From a virus, in the IMG/VR virus record IMGVR_UViG_3300012036_000005, positions 36,553 to 100,552 of that record: a stretch of 64,000 bases of DNA, one strand, 5' to 3'. The notes beneath the pieces were generated by a model. That model searched no databases, had not been told where the DNA came from, and saw only the letters and a program-made list of their open reading frames with translations. The position numbers and the translations under genes were made by a program. This document shows, in pieces, positions 1 through 8,282 of this stretch. The first letter of the stretch is position 1, and each line of letters begins with the position of its first letter.

Positions 1-192
1 AGATTAAAAGCATTAGGATACGAAGCAATATTTGATGCACCTGTTAATACAAATCCATTGCCATGGACTCAACATTGGTTAAGTTCAAGTGGATTACAAG
101 TGGCTCCACAAGAAACAGAAGTCGAATCTTATATTATCGGCGGCATTAAACAAGACGTTAGCGGAGATACTTGGAAAGGATTTGAACTATGA
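1..192 (+). CDS. C-terminal end of an unidentified (probably structural) gene
   Basis: An open frame runs from the window edge to TGA at 190-192, about 63 residues ending KGFEL. Its stop overlaps the next start (ATGA), as in co-translated phage structural genes. The start lies outside the window. Position upstream of baseplate genes suggests a virion protein, but no family is recognised. Confidence 0.6.
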   Translation, partial: RLKALGYEAIFDAPVNTNPLPWTQHWLSSSGLQVAPQETEVESYIIGGIKQDVSGDTWKGFEL

Positions 193-587
193 TTGGTAAC
201 TGGAATAAGATAAAAAATACTTTAGTAGTGGATTTAGAACAAGATAGAAGAAAACCATTTTTAGAAGTATTAGATCTTTATATGGAAAAGGTAAAACTAC
301 AAACTAATAATGAGTATGATTTGAATTTGCTTCATAAGATTTTCATTCCAGTAATGCGAGTTGCATACGGGAAGATAGATGATGTAATGGATCCTGAAGA
401 ATTTTTTAAATTAACACTTGAAACGATTAAAATAGAAAAAGTACCAACACCTACATTAGGTGACCATAAATTTGAAATTTTTGAGGAAGATGATCTTCCT
501 CAACCTAAACCTGATGAAAATTTAATATCCAAACAATTAGGTGAGATAGCAAATACCATTATTTTTAGAGCTAACAGGAGATCTTAA
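189..587 (+). CDS. hypothetical protein, structural block
   Basis: A 132-residue acidic, mostly helical protein with no signal peptide or membrane segment. It overlaps the upstream stop by ATGA, and its own stop shares a base with the glutaredoxin start. The C-terminal third has a proline-rich acidic linker (EDDLPQPKPDEN). It lies in the run leading to the PAAR gene, so a role in virion assembly is an inference from position only. Confidence 0.6.
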   Translation: MIGNWNKIKNTLVVDLEQDRRKPFLEVLDLYMEKVKLQTNNEYDLNLLHKIFIPVMRVAYGKIDDVMDPEEFFKLTLETIKIEKVPTPTLGDHKFEIFEEDDLPQPKPDENLISKQLGEIANTIIFRANRRS

Positions 588-832
588 TGGATACTATTAT
601 ATGGACAAAGAAACATTGTCCTTTTTGTGTAAGAGCAAAAGAATTATTCGATAGTAAAAAAATTGAATATGAAGAACGTGTAATTGGTGAGCAATGGACG
701 CGTGATCAGCTATTAGAAGCGGCACCAGAAGCTAAAACTGTGCCTCAGATATGGCTTAGAGGAAAATACATAGGTGGATATGATGATCTACAACAGTATT
801 ATGAAGACCACAATATGTGGGGAGAAAATTAA
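587..832 (+). CDS. glutaredoxin
   Basis: An 81-residue glutaredoxin. The redox motif CPFC is at residues 11-14, followed by the cis-proline region TVPQIW and the GGYDDL glutathione-site motif typical of the family. The length is normal for a single-domain glutaredoxin. It would reduce disulfides in the host cytoplasm, classically those of phage or host ribonucleotide reductase, as T4 NrdC does. It sits inside the structural block rather than next to nucleotide metabolism genes, which is common in T4-type phages of aquatic bacteria. Confidence 0.9.
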   Translation: MDTIIWTKKHCPFCVRAKELFDSKKIEYEERVIGEQWTRDQLLEAAPEAKTVPQIWLRGKYIGGYDDLQQYYEDHNMWGEN

Positions 833-1120
833 TTGATAATTGAAAAGAAATTTGCAACAAACGACACTGTTTCTATAAAGCTTTCGTCTGGGGAAGAAAT
901 CGTTGGACGATTTGTGTCTATGTCAGATTCAGAAGTTATAATAAGCAAACCAATGAGTTTACTTGCTACACAAAACGGAATGGGGCTTTCCCCATTTATG
1001 TTTACAGTTTCGATGGATAATAAATTTCCATTTAATCGAAATTTAATTTCAGTAATGATTCCAACGGAATCTAATATGGCTAGTCAATATATTGAACAAA
1101 CATCTGGATTAAAGTTCTAA
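833..1120 (+). CDS. small beta-rich protein, Sm-like
   Basis: A 95-residue protein that starts with TTG directly after the glutaredoxin stop; no better start is in frame. The N-terminal half (SIKLSSGEEIVGRFVSMSD) reads as strand-turn-strand with the G-E-x-x-G-x pattern of Sm/LSm-like folds. The C-terminal half is less regular. The next gene starts right after its stop. The function is unknown; the Sm likeness is a pattern impression, not a demonstrated homology. Confidence 0.55.
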   Translation: MIIEKKFATNDTVSIKLSSGEEIVGRFVSMSDSEVIISKPMSLLATQNGMGLSPFMFTVSMDNKFPFNRNLISVMIPTESNMASQYIEQTSGLKF

Positions 1121-1831
1121 ATGGCCGATCCGATAGAGTTACCAAGTTTTGTATCTGAGGGGATAGCTTCTCTCGAAACAGGTACAGAATCTTTGTGCAA
1201 AGCAACTTCTAATTTTTGTCAATTTGGTAGCACTCTAAATTCTTTATTACCTGATCTACCAGACTTTAGTCAAATAACAGCAGCAATAGAAGAAGCTATG
1301 GGAGCCGCATCTACAGCAATTGGTACCATTACAAAAGCCATAAATGATGCCCTTGCACCGGTTTATGAAATAATTGATCAAATTAATACTGCAATAGAAA
1401 ATGCAATTGGAGCAGTGGCTGATGCACTTTCTGCAGCCGGTAGTGCAATAATGGATACTCTTGGTTCTGCATTTGAAACTTTCAATGCCGCAATAGCAAG
1501 TCTTACTGGAGCAGTTCAAGGGGTAATTGATTTAGCTGTAGGTGAGCTTTCAAATCTAGTTTCTAATATAAAAATATCAACTTGTGAAGAAGCTGCTTCG
1601 TCAGTTGCTAGTATCCCAGAAGGTGCAAGTGGATTTATTGACGAGATTTCTAATGGGATAGCAGGCGGAATTGATTCCTTTAGTTCTAATTTTGGGCCCG
1701 GAGTTGAATCAGCACTGTTAGGTAGCAGTACATCAATTAATAATGCTACTTCAACCGCTTCTTCGGCATCTGAAACAGTTATCGTAGAGATTGCCGATCA
1801 ATTGTCAGCTTTGGGATCATTAATAATATGA
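1121..1831 (+). CDS. low-complexity structural protein preceding PAAR
   Basis: A 236-residue protein rich in Ala, Ser, Ile and Gly, with long heptad-like stretches (AIEEAMGAASTAIGTITKAI and similar) and four cysteines. The composition is like that of a fibrous or helical-bundle tail component. Its last codons overlap the start of the PAAR protein by four bases, which suggests coupled translation and association at the baseplate tip. There is no enzymatic motif, and the exact role is unknown. Confidence 0.6.
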   Translation: MADPIELPSFVSEGIASLETGTESLCKATSNFCQFGSTLNSLLPDLPDFSQITAAIEEAMGAASTAIGTITKAINDALAPVYEIIDQINTAIENAIGAVADALSAAGSAIMDTLGSAFETFNAAIASLTGAVQGVIDLAVGELSNLVSNIKISTCEEAASSVASIPEGASGFIDEISNGIAGGIDSFSSNFGPGVESALLGSSTSINNATSTASSASETVIVEIADQLSALGSLII

Positions 1832-2136
1832 GTTTTAGACCCACAGCAAGGCTAGGAGATAGAACACATGGAGTCTGTTATGCACATGATAGTCCCTTAA
1901 CAGTTGGTGGTACTATCATAACAGCTTCCCCTAATGTTTTTACAAACAACAGAGGTACTGCTCGAATTGGAGATATTGTTTTAGCTGACTGCGGTCATCA
2001 AAGTTCAATAATAACAGGATCGCCTACAGTTTTAGCAAATAATAGACTTGTTGCTCGAATTGGAGACAAGACTGATGGATCACCATATGACGCAGAAATT
2101 ATAACTGCATCACCCGATACATTTAAAGAACCATAA
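1828..2136 (+). CDS. PAAR-repeat baseplate spike tip protein
   Basis: A 102-residue protein with the PAAR pattern: repeated ARLGD/ARIGD turns, the TVGGTIITASPNVF and IITGSPTVLANN strands, and conserved His and Cys residues (HGVCYAH, DCGHQ) placed to bind the apical metal. In T4-type phages gp5.4 PAAR proteins sharpen the central spike that punctures the outer membrane. This fits a Gram-negative host. It is coupled to the upstream structural gene. Confidence 0.9.
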   Translation: MSFRPTARLGDRTHGVCYAHDSPLTVGGTIITASPNVFTNNRGTARIGDIVLADCGHQSSIITGSPTVLANNRLVARIGDKTDGSPYDAEIITASPDTFKEP

Positions 2137-2144
2137 GAGGAAAA

Positions 2145-2717
2145 ATGCAAAATTTTCAACGAATACTAACTGACGTAGACGGTGTTTTATTAGAGTGGGA
2201 ATCTGCTTTCCACGCATGGATGAAAGAAAAAGGATATAATCAGTTAGAAGACCCGGAAGTTTCTTATCATCTAGACAGCTATTACAATTTAGATTCTTTG
2301 CGCGTAAAGGAATTGATATCACAATTTAATGAAAGTGCATGGATTGGTTATTTAAAACCATTGAGAGATAGTGTCAATGTTGTTCAAGAAATATACATTG
2401 AACATCATCATTTTGAAGCTATAACTTCTTTATCACTTGATCATTGGGCAGGTGAGCTAAGAAGAAGAAATCTTGAAAGATGGTTTGGACCTGCCGTAAG
2501 AAGATGTCGGTGTATTGGAACCGGGGCCGACAAAGATGACATCTTAAAAGAATATGAACCAAGCTGGTGGATTGAAGATAAACCAGAAAATTGTGATGCA
2601 GGGCTAAAAGCTGGACATCGCCCAATATTAATGGATCACGAACATAACCGTTGGTACAGCAACCCCAATGTTATAAGAGTTAAAAATTGGAAAGAAATAA
2701 AGGAAATCGTTTTATGA
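2145..2717 (+). CDS. HAD-superfamily phosphatase
   Basis: A 190-residue HAD hydrolase. Motif I is DVDGVLL at residues 9-15 with nucleophile Asp9 and Asp11; a late acidic motif (WWIEDKPENC) resembles motif IV. Its size fits the 5'(3')-deoxyribonucleotidase-like group common in T4-type phages, but the substrate cannot be read from sequence. It has a good ribosome site (AGAGGAAAAATG), and its TGA overlaps the next start as ATGA. Confidence 0.75.
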   Translation: MQNFQRILTDVDGVLLEWESAFHAWMKEKGYNQLEDPEVSYHLDSYYNLDSLRVKELISQFNESAWIGYLKPLRDSVNVVQEIYIEHHHFEAITSLSLDHWAGELRRRNLERWFGPAVRRCRCIGTGADKDDILKEYEPSWWIEDKPENCDAGLKAGHRPILMDHEHNRWYSNPNVIRVKNWKEIKEIVL

Positions 2718-2890
2718 CTACACATGAAGAAATAGTACAAGCATTCAATAATTATTTGTTTGAAGTTCAATCATTTGAAGATAAGAATGTAAAGGCAGCA
2801 GCAGCTAGAGCAAGAAAAGCACTTGGTGATCTTGGTAAGTTGTCTAAGAATAGAAGAGCAGAAATCCAAGAACGAAAGAATGGTATGTAA
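2714..2890 (+). CDS. small basic protein
   Basis: A 58-residue protein read from ATG at 2714, chosen because it overlaps the previous stop as ATGA; a longer in-frame start at 2687 lies inside the previous gene. The second half is strongly basic (AAAARARKALGDLGKL, NRRAEIQERKN) and helical, of a kind often seen in T4-type phages and sometimes labelled histone-like. DNA or RNA binding is an inference from charge. Confidence 0.65.
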   Translation: MTTHEEIVQAFNNYLFEVQSFEDKNVKAAAARARKALGDLGKLSKNRRAEIQERKNGM

Positions 2891-3104
2891 TGACAACAAA
2901 TGTCGGTTTTGAAGTAGAAGATATGCATCTTTATTCGAAGAATTGATAAAAAATCAAATTATTAGTTTTTCAAAAAATAAAATGTCTTCACCTAATGTTT
3001 ATAAAACTAATTTTTCATTAACTGGTGTTTTTATTTCTGAAGTCAGTTATCATGACAACGGAGATATAAAGAGTGTAAAACTCAGAGTTGATCAGGTTAC
3101 TTAA
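2890..3104 (+). pseudogene. small gene interrupted by a frameshift
   Basis: An ATG at 2890 (TAATG overlap with the previous gene) opens a frame that stops after 18 codons. A second frame, open from about 2907, encodes about 60 residues (YASLFEELIKNQ... to DQVT, stop at 3102-3104) and has no start of its own. Joining the two frames near 2925 gives one protein of about 70 residues. This looks like a shifted gene or a sequencing indel; no slippery heptamer is visible. Confidence 0.5.
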
Positions 3105-3110
3105 AGATCA

Positions 3111-3148
3111 AACTAAATAATAGTAGGGAACGCGGTTGTTCCCTACTA
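3111..3148 (+). promoter_or_regulatory. late-promoter-like box and strong hairpin
   Basis: CTAAATAA at 3113-3120, a variant of the T4 late box, is followed by a perfect 11-bp hairpin (arms 3121-3131 and 3138-3148, loop GCGGTT). The hairpin has no U tract. It may end upstream transcripts or protect the 5' end of the vWA mRNA. Confidence 0.5.
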
Positions 3149-3192
3149 CAAAAAGTCCACAAGGATGTGGCAGAACATAAAGGAGCCAAACA

Positions 3193-3948
3193 ATGGCTAA
3201 ATTACCAAATCCCTTTCCGAGAATCTCGACCACTACGGTCACTACAACTAAAACAAAGAACGAAAAGATCACAAATGGTGTTTCTGCAGGTTATAACGGA
3301 ACACTTATCGCTTTCGTCTTAGACGAATCCGGGTCTATGAACAACGCATGGGATTCTACTATAGAAGGATTCAATGGCTTTGTCTCAGGACAAAAGAAGA
3401 CTGAAGGCGAGGCTAAGCTAATGGTGAATAAGTTTGAAGGTGGTAACATCGTTGACTTGTGGGGAATGAAGGATATCAATTCTGCTCCTCCGTTGAGTGT
3501 TGATAATTATCGTCCATCTGGCGGAACTAATCTTAATGATGCTATAGGCCAGACGATAGAAGAGATTGACGCGCATCTTAAGACAATGAAAAAGAAAGAG
3601 CGTCCAGCTGTGATGATAGTTATCATGACAGATGGTTATGAGAACCAGAGTCGCAATTACAAAACAGAAGAGATAAAAGAGTTGATCAAGCTGCGCGAAA
3701 AGAAAGACTGGGGGTTCACTTTCATTGGTGCTGATGTTGATGCGTTTGCAGCAAGTTCAAACTATGGTATGAACGCAAACAACACCATGCAATACAGCAA
3801 GAGATCAACCTCTGAAGCTTTTGCAAGCATGAGTGCATCAACTACCCGTTTCCGTTTAGCAAAGTCAATAGGTATGGATACTCAAGGATATTATGCATCT
3901 GGTGTTTTTACAGACGAAGAACGTAACAAAAGTAATGGCGGTGAATAA
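3193..3948 (+). CDS. von Willebrand factor A domain protein
   Basis: A 251-residue soluble protein with a single vWA domain. The metal-ion-dependent adhesion site is visible: DESGSM (DxSxS) near residues 42-47, the Thr in PSGGTNLNDAI, and the Asp of MTDGYE. A leader with AAAGGAGCC gives a strong ribosome site. vWA proteins act as Mg2+-dependent scaffolds, often with AAA+ ATPases or TerD-type proteins; this window has an AAA+ ATPase (17735-18835) and a TerD-like protein (57668-59782), but no link is shown. Codons are somewhat less AT-rich than in its neighbours, as expected for a highly expressed gene. Confidence 0.8.
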   Translation: MAKLPNPFPRISTTTVTTTKTKNEKITNGVSAGYNGTLIAFVLDESGSMNNAWDSTIEGFNGFVSGQKKTEGEAKLMVNKFEGGNIVDLWGMKDINSAPPLSVDNYRPSGGTNLNDAIGQTIEEIDAHLKTMKKKERPAVMIVIMTDGYENQSRNYKTEEIKELIKLREKKDWGFTFIGADVDAFAASSNYGMNANNTMQYSKRSTSEAFASMSASTTRFRLAKSIGMDTQGYYASGVFTDEERNKSNGGE

Positions 3949-4652
3949 TGTTTGATTACACTCATCAATATAGTGCTCGGATAGTTATAAATGATAAAAC
4001 TGAAGCAGATGAATATTATCATACAGACGGTAATACTTATGTCGAAGCCCGAAAAAACTCGGAATATTCGTTAGAACTAGCCAATAACTCAACTGAAGTA
4101 GTATTAATGGTTCCTGCTATTGATGGTCTTTCGGTTATTGACGGTCAACCTGCTGGATTAAGTTCTCCAGGATATATTGTTAAACCTAATTCAAGTATGC
4201 AAATAACAGGTTGGCTTAAAAATAATAAAGAAGTTGCTCGTTTTGTATTTTGGGATAAGGATAAATCTTATTCAAACATGACTGGAAGAGGAACAGAAAA
4301 TACTGGTGTAATTGGTATTTTAATATTTCGTGAGAAACCATTAGATATTACCTTTCCTAAATACGTTGGATGGACTGCTTCTGCTTCTGCTTCTGCTAAT
4401 ACGCAGTTAAGAGCTTCGTCGGTATCAAATTCTGTTAATGATACAGGTACAGGACACGGAAGACTTGAGGAGTTTCATACAAATCAAACTTTCTTTGAAA
4501 AACGTGATCCAAATCATCCGGATTCTCAAATTGTATTGTATTATGATACAAGCAAAGGATTGGAAAGACGCGGAATAACTTTGAGATATAAGAGCACATA
4601 TGCTCCGGATCCTTTTCCATCTTCTCCTGGTTATATCAAAAAAAGTCGTTGA
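3948..4652 (+). CDS. hypothetical protein, possibly virion-associated
   Basis: A 234-residue protein whose start shares a base with the vWA stop (TAATG). The first 150 residues look beta-rich. A short Ala-Ser low-complexity segment (SASASASAN) follows, then a tail with several Pro. No enzymatic motif is recognised. Tight coupling to the vWA gene suggests the two products act together. Confidence 0.55.
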   Translation: MFDYTHQYSARIVINDKTEADEYYHTDGNTYVEARKNSEYSLELANNSTEVVLMVPAIDGLSVIDGQPAGLSSPGYIVKPNSSMQITGWLKNNKEVARFVFWDKDKSYSNMTGRGTENTGVIGILIFREKPLDITFPKYVGWTASASASANTQLRASSVSNSVNDTGTGHGRLEEFHTNQTFFEKRDPNHPDSQIVLYYDTSKGLERRGITLRYKSTYAPDPFPSSPGYIKKSR

Positions 4653-4677
4653 CAACTATCATATTTTTGTATAGTAT
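4649..4677 (+). promoter_or_regulatory. sigma70-type promoter
   Basis: TTGACA at 4649-4654, overlapping the stop of the upstream gene, with an AT-rich TATAGTAT -10 region about 16-17 bases on. It drives the small basic gene at 4715. Confidence 0.7.
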
Positions 4678-4714
4678 ATAAAAATATACAACAACACGTA
4701 CAAAGGATATACAA

Positions 4715-4987
4715 ATGGCAAAAGGCAAAGGTTCAAAAGGCACAACTTATGTGTCTAAAGGTGAAATTGGGTACGACCGGCGCGCCTCTAAGGAATTGCG
4801 TCGAGAATTTGTAGCAAGTGGTGATCGTGCTATCGCACAGCGAGAAGCATGGAAGAAGGGAAAGCGAGTAATGTTGCTGGTTCCTAATTCTGACGGTGCA
4901 AATACCCGTGAGCGCTTTGTCCGAGTAGAAGCCCAAACTATTTGGGGTGATCCACGCGGCCGTCGAGGAGATAAGAAGGCAGCTTAA
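4715..4987 (+). CDS. small highly basic protein
   Basis: A 90-residue protein with many Arg/Lys (RRASKELRREF, REAWKKGKR, DPRGRRGDKKAA) and Gly-rich ends. It forms a transcription unit of its own: a TTGACA promoter upstream and a strong terminator downstream, in a genome where most genes are coupled. That suggests strong or separately timed expression. Nucleic-acid binding is likely from charge; no family is recognised. Confidence 0.65.
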   Translation: MAKGKGSKGTTYVSKGEIGYDRRASKELRREFVASGDRAIAQREAWKKGKRVMLLVPNSDGANTRERFVRVEAQTIWGDPRGRRGDKKAA

Positions 4988-4994
4988 CCTATTT

Positions 4995-5030
4995 GATAGG
5001 GCAGAGAATATCTCTGCCCTATCTTTCTCT
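4995..5030 (+). terminator. rho-independent terminator
   Basis: A perfect 13-bp stem (4995-5007 with 5011-5023, loop ATA) followed by a pyrimidine-rich run CTTTCTCTCT. It closes the single-gene unit at 4715-4987. Confidence 0.8.
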
Positions 5031-5062
5031 CTATAAGAAATCCAAAAAATAATTTAAAAGTA

Positions 5063-5091
5063 TTTACAAATCCTCTTAACTTGTGTATAAT
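5063..5091 (+). promoter_or_regulatory. sigma70-type promoter
   Basis: TTTACA at 5063-5068, a 17-base spacer and TATAAT at 5086-5091, with a purine-rich leader to the cell-wall hydrolase start at 5130. Confidence 0.8.
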
Positions 5092-5129
5092 TTAAACAGT
5101 TAAAACACACACACAACAAAGAGGTTAAC

Positions 5130-5666
5130 ATGAAAAAGATTCTGTTTGCGGCAACTTTCTTGTTGTCTTTTTCGTCTGTTAGTAATGCTTCAACACTTGG
5201 AAATCCTACTGGCTATGGTAAACCTCCTCCAGGACGTGACGAGAGTCAAATTGAATGCCTTGCGTTTAATATCTATCACGAAGCACGTGGAGAAAACCTT
5301 GCTGGAAAATTTGCGGTAGCAGACGTAACACTCAACCGAACACGAGACAAAAGATTTCCGGATACTATTTGTGATGTAGTTAAGCAAGGTAGTTTAAAAT
5401 ATCGAAAAGCTGACCACTCACCTAAAATCAACGTGTGTCAATTTAGTTGGTGGTGTGATGGTAAAAGTGACGAACCGTTAGACGAAGAACTTTGGGCAAT
5501 TTCACTTGATATTGCTTATAAGATTGGATGGGGCCAAAGTTTCCGCGGTATTACAGAAGGTGCTACTCATTATCATGCAACTTATGTAGATCCGGCATGG
5601 TCTAAGGATTTCTATATCGTTGGACGAATTGGTAATCATATTTTCTATCGTTGGGATCTTGATTAA
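5130..5666 (+). CDS. secreted cell-wall hydrolase, SleB-like
   Basis: A 178-residue protein with a Sec signal peptide (MKK, hydrophobic core LFAATFLLSFSSV, SNAS cleavage site near residue 21). The mature part carries the hydrolase_2/SleB signature: the catalytic Glu in YHEARGE, then FAVADVTLNR and a C-terminal THYHATYVDPAW with conserved His and Trp. These enzymes cut the peptidoglycan glycan strand. Export by the host Sec system suggests a lysin acting from the periplasm or a superinfection or entry function. It has its own consensus promoter, so it may be expressed independently of late lysis genes. No holin is evident beside it. Confidence 0.85.
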   Translation: MKKILFAATFLLSFSSVSNASTLGNPTGYGKPPPGRDESQIECLAFNIYHEARGENLAGKFAVADVTLNRTRDKRFPDTICDVVKQGSLKYRKADHSPKINVCQFSWWCDGKSDEPLDEELWAISLDIAYKIGWGQSFRGITEGATHYHATYVDPAWSKDFYIVGRIGNHIFYRWDLD

Positions 5667-5672
5667 ATCCAA

Positions 5673-5680
5673 CTAAATAC
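5673..5680 (+). promoter_or_regulatory. late-promoter-like box, leaderless arrangement
   Basis: CTAAATAC, then TGT, then the ATG at 5684. The box-to-start distance matches other genes in this window (37798, 38625, 46942) and there is no Shine-Dalgarno sequence. Confidence 0.55.
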
Positions 5681-5683
5681 TGT

Positions 5684-7162
5684 ATGGGATTAGCAATACT
5701 CGTACTTATAACAGCATTGGCAATCAGTTCTGTTGCTATTTACTATTCAGTAGCAGGATTGGTTGCTATTTTTGCGGCGGCATCTATACCTATTGTAATA
5801 ATGGGCGGAACACTTGAGATAGCTAAATTGATTACAGCAGTTTGGCTACACAAATATTGGAATAGAACAACTTGGTGGTTAAAGGGATATCTCTCTATTG
5901 CTATTGTTGTACTCATGCTCATTACTAGCATGGGTATCTTTGGGTTTTTATCCAAAGCCCACATAGAACAAACTTCAGCAAGTTTTGAGAGTGAAGCACA
6001 AATAGAAAGATTGAATTCTGAGATCACGCGCCAACAAAATATAATAGAGAGATCAGATCAACGCATTAAACAAGTTGAATCTTCAGGATCAGGCGGTGAC
6101 GCAAATCTACAACAACAAATTGATAAAGAACAACAACGTATAGATTCGGCATATAATCGAGTACAACAAGCAGAACTGAATATAGCAACTCGGTTAGAAC
6201 CGTTTAAGACAGAGTTAACAGAAATAAATTCCTCATTACAAGATTTAGATAACGCAGTTACAAATGGTGATATTCGTAGAGCACAAGGAATAGTTGGTGC
6301 ATCACAAGATGGTCAATTAGGTCCAAAAACTTCAACTAATATACAAAACTTTCGAAACGAAAAACAAGAGCGTAGAGAACAACTCTTAAATCAAATTGAA
6401 GAAATAAGAAATTCAAACGAAGGAGTTTCTATAGCTAGACAACAAATAAAAGATGGTAATGAACTTATTAATCGATTAAGATCACAACTTGGAAAAGGCA
6501 CTACACAAGATATTGATACAATAGTAGACGAACAACAAGAACGTATCAAACAAGCTAATATTGAATTAGACATATTAAACGAAGAAAAATTTACAATTGA
6601 ATCAACATACCGAAAATTAGAAGCAGAAGTTGGTCCAATTAAGTACATAGCAGAATTTGTATTTGAAGATACTGCTAAGGCTACTCTTGAAAATGCTGTT
6701 CGTTGGATGATAGTAATTATTATCTTTGTATTTGATCCTTTAGCAGTTCTATTGTTGATAGCTAGCCAATATACTTTTCGTTATTGGAGAGAAGATCATC
6801 CAATAACGGCACAAGTAGTAAAAGAAAATATTTTCAGTATTCTTCCTGGACCTATATCAAATACGTTTGCTATAAGAGATAGAGAAGAAAGTGAAAAGTT
6901 TCAAAAAGAACAAAGAAGGTTGTGGAGAGAAAGGTTAGAAAGAACTGACGCAGTTACATTAACTGAAGAAGAAAAAGATAGAGCTGCTCGATTTGAAGTA
7001 TTAGAACAAGATTTAACTATGAAAGAAGCAAAATCTCGCTGGAAAGACAAAAATCCAGACGAAACACTAAAAGAATATAAGAACGCATATATACGTGGTC
7101 ATATTGACAAATTACCATGGGAAGATTATGTCGAAGATTCTACTGATAACAGCACCGGATAG
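5684..7162 (+). CDS. membrane protein with long coiled coil
   Basis: A 492-residue protein. Three hydrophobic segments occupy residues 1-90, a long Gln/Glu/Arg-rich coiled coil about residues 95-330, another hydrophobic segment (MIVIIIFVFDPLAVLLLIA) follows near residue 345, then a charged cytoplasmic tail. A short piece near residue 208 (GASQDGQLGPKTSTNIQNF) resembles a peptidoglycan-binding_1 repeat. The arrangement suggests an inner-membrane protein with a periplasmic or cytoplasmic rod, possibly virion-linked because of its late-type promoter. No enzymatic motif is seen. Confidence 0.65.
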   Translation: MGLAILVLITALAISSVAIYYSVAGLVAIFAAASIPIVIMGGTLEIAKLITAVWLHKYWNRTTWWLKGYLSIAIVVLMLITSMGIFGFLSKAHIEQTSASFESEAQIERLNSEITRQQNIIERSDQRIKQVESSGSGGDANLQQQIDKEQQRIDSAYNRVQQAELNIATRLEPFKTELTEINSSLQDLDNAVTNGDIRRAQGIVGASQDGQLGPKTSTNIQNFRNEKQERREQLLNQIEEIRNSNEGVSIARQQIKDGNELINRLRSQLGKGTTQDIDTIVDEQQERIKQANIELDILNEEKFTIESTYRKLEAEVGPIKYIAEFVFEDTAKATLENAVRWMIVIIIFVFDPLAVLLLIASQYTFRYWREDHPITAQVVKENIFSILPGPISNTFAIRDREESEKFQKEQRRLWRERLERTDAVTLTEEEKDRAARFEVLEQDLTMKEAKSRWKDKNPDETLKEYKNAYIRGHIDKLPWEDYVEDSTDNSTG

Positions 7163-7520
7163 AATATACAATTTTGATCCAAGTTTTTTATTGATTAATC
7201 CATCAGAAAAAGCAAAACAAGAATTTCAAAACATATTAGCTAATGACAAACAAGGAGTAAGAATATATCTTTATCAAAACAATGATGATATTGATTGGTT
7301 ACTTAGTGTTTTTAACGAAGTAGACTATGTATATTTAGATTTAGATAATTCCAATAATGAAATTAAAAATTTATCTTCATTTTTTATTGCACATAGTAAG
7401 ACTTACTGGTTGACAAAAGGCGAGTATAGAGAATATAATAAACTTAGCGTGAACAGAACATATGACATGTCCTGGGCATGGGATAAAATAAAAGGAGAAG
7501 GTATCCCTAATGAAGAATAA
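7128..7520 (+). CDS. hypothetical protein
   Basis: A 130-residue acidic protein. The start at 7128 (MSKILLITAPD) was chosen over an upstream in-frame ATG because the N-terminus then begins with a clear beta strand; it overlaps the previous gene by 35 bases. The alternating strand/helix pattern suggests a small Rossmann-like fold, but no ligand motif is visible. The last bases overlap the S21 gene. Confidence 0.55.
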   Translation: MSKILLITAPDRIYNFDPSFLLINPSEKAKQEFQNILANDKQGVRIYLYQNNDDIDWLLSVFNEVDYVYLDLDNSNNEIKNLSSFFIAHSKTYWLTKGEYREYNKLSVNRTYDMSWAWDKIKGEGIPNEE

Positions 7521-7743
7521 CCAACCGAGGCCTGTTGTTGGCCTCGCAGTCGAAGTACGCAACGGCGATGTCGGTAAGGCACTCGCAAAGTTTAAGAAGA
7601 AGGTAACTAATGACGGAATCTTGCAAGAGTACAAGGAACGTCAATTTTATACAAAACCTTCTGAAAAGCGCAAGCGTGAAAAAGCAGCCGGTCGATCAAG
7701 ATGGCTGAAAGAACAAGCAAAAGAACGAGCAAAATGGGGATAA
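7510..7743 (+). CDS. rpsU: ribosomal protein bS21 homologue
   Basis: A 77-residue protein matching bS21. It has an N-terminal beta strand (VVGLAVEVRNGDV), the KALAKFKKKV helix, and the family signature FYTKPSEKRKREKAA followed by a basic C-terminal helix. Cellular S21 is about 70 residues. bS21 binds the small subunit near the anti-Shine-Dalgarno end of 16S rRNA and is exchangeable, and phage copies are known from aquatic phages. It would alter host ribosomes toward phage messages and belongs with the other translation genes here. It has a good ribosome site (AAAAGGAGAAGG). Confidence 0.88.
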   Translation: MKNNQPRPVVGLAVEVRNGDVGKALAKFKKKVTNDGILQEYKERQFYTKPSEKRKREKAAGRSRWLKEQAKERAKWG

Positions 7744-7759
7744 CAGAGATAAATATTTC

Positions 7760-7788
7760 TTGACAACTATGGCAAAAAATGCTATATT
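7760..7788 (+). promoter_or_regulatory. sigma70-type promoter
   Basis: TTGACA at 7760-7765, a 17-base spacer and TATATT at 7783-7788. It precedes the Hsp20 gene, with GATAAATA (late-like) just upstream at 7748. Confidence 0.8.
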
Positions 7789-7845
7789 GTTAATGTAGTG
7801 CTTTTTAAAGGCTACAGAGATCTTGCTTATGAAAGGAGAACTAGA

Positions 7846-8271
7846 ATGAATACAAGATTAGACTTACCATTACTTGCACGAGGATCGATCGGACTTGATC
7901 GACTATTTGGAGAAGCTGAGAAAACTTTTCAAAACTCGTTGTCTAATGGTTTCCCTCCGTATAACATTGTCTTAAAGGACGAGAATACATATGTGGTAAC
8001 CTTAGCAGTTGCAGGATTTTCAAATGAAAATATTGAAATCATGCAAGAGAGAAATAAACTTCGTGTAATGGGTACTGCCCCAGAAATGGGAGATGTTACC
8101 TATTTGCACAAGGGAATCGCAGCGCGTTCTTTCACGCGTGAGTTTGCGTTAGATAACCATGTGCATGTTGAAGATGCAACTCTTGAGAACGGAATGCTTA
8201 CCATAATGTTGGTTCGTGAAGTTCCAGAGGAACTGCAACCTAAAAAGATCGCTATATCAAAGCGTTCTTAA
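7846..8271 (+). CDS. small heat shock protein, Hsp20/IbpA type
   Basis: A 141-residue alpha-crystallin-domain chaperone. The N-terminal arm (LARGSIGLDRLFGEAEK) and core strands (YNIVLKDENTYVVTLAVAGF) match IbpA-like proteins; the conserved A-x-x-x-F-x-R-x-F (IAARSFTREFAL) and L-x-x-GML (LENGMLTIMLVRE) are present. The start at 7846 is set by GAAAGGAGAA. It holds unfolded proteins for refolding; phage copies are common in T4-type phages of cyanobacteria and alphaproteobacteria. ClpS follows, suggesting a protein quality-control pair. Confidence 0.9.
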   Translation: MNTRLDLPLLARGSIGLDRLFGEAEKTFQNSLSNGFPPYNIVLKDENTYVVTLAVAGFSNENIEIMQERNKLRVMGTAPEMGDVTYLHKGIAARSFTREFALDNHVHVEDATLENGMLTIMLVREVPEELQPKKIAISKRS

Positions 8272-8282
8272 AGTTGAAAACA

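Noticed and set aside
1256-1519. Cys-rich minus-strand ORF opposite the structural gene
   Set aside because: A shadow of the Ala/Ser-rich coding strand; Cys and Ser arise from antisense GCA codons.
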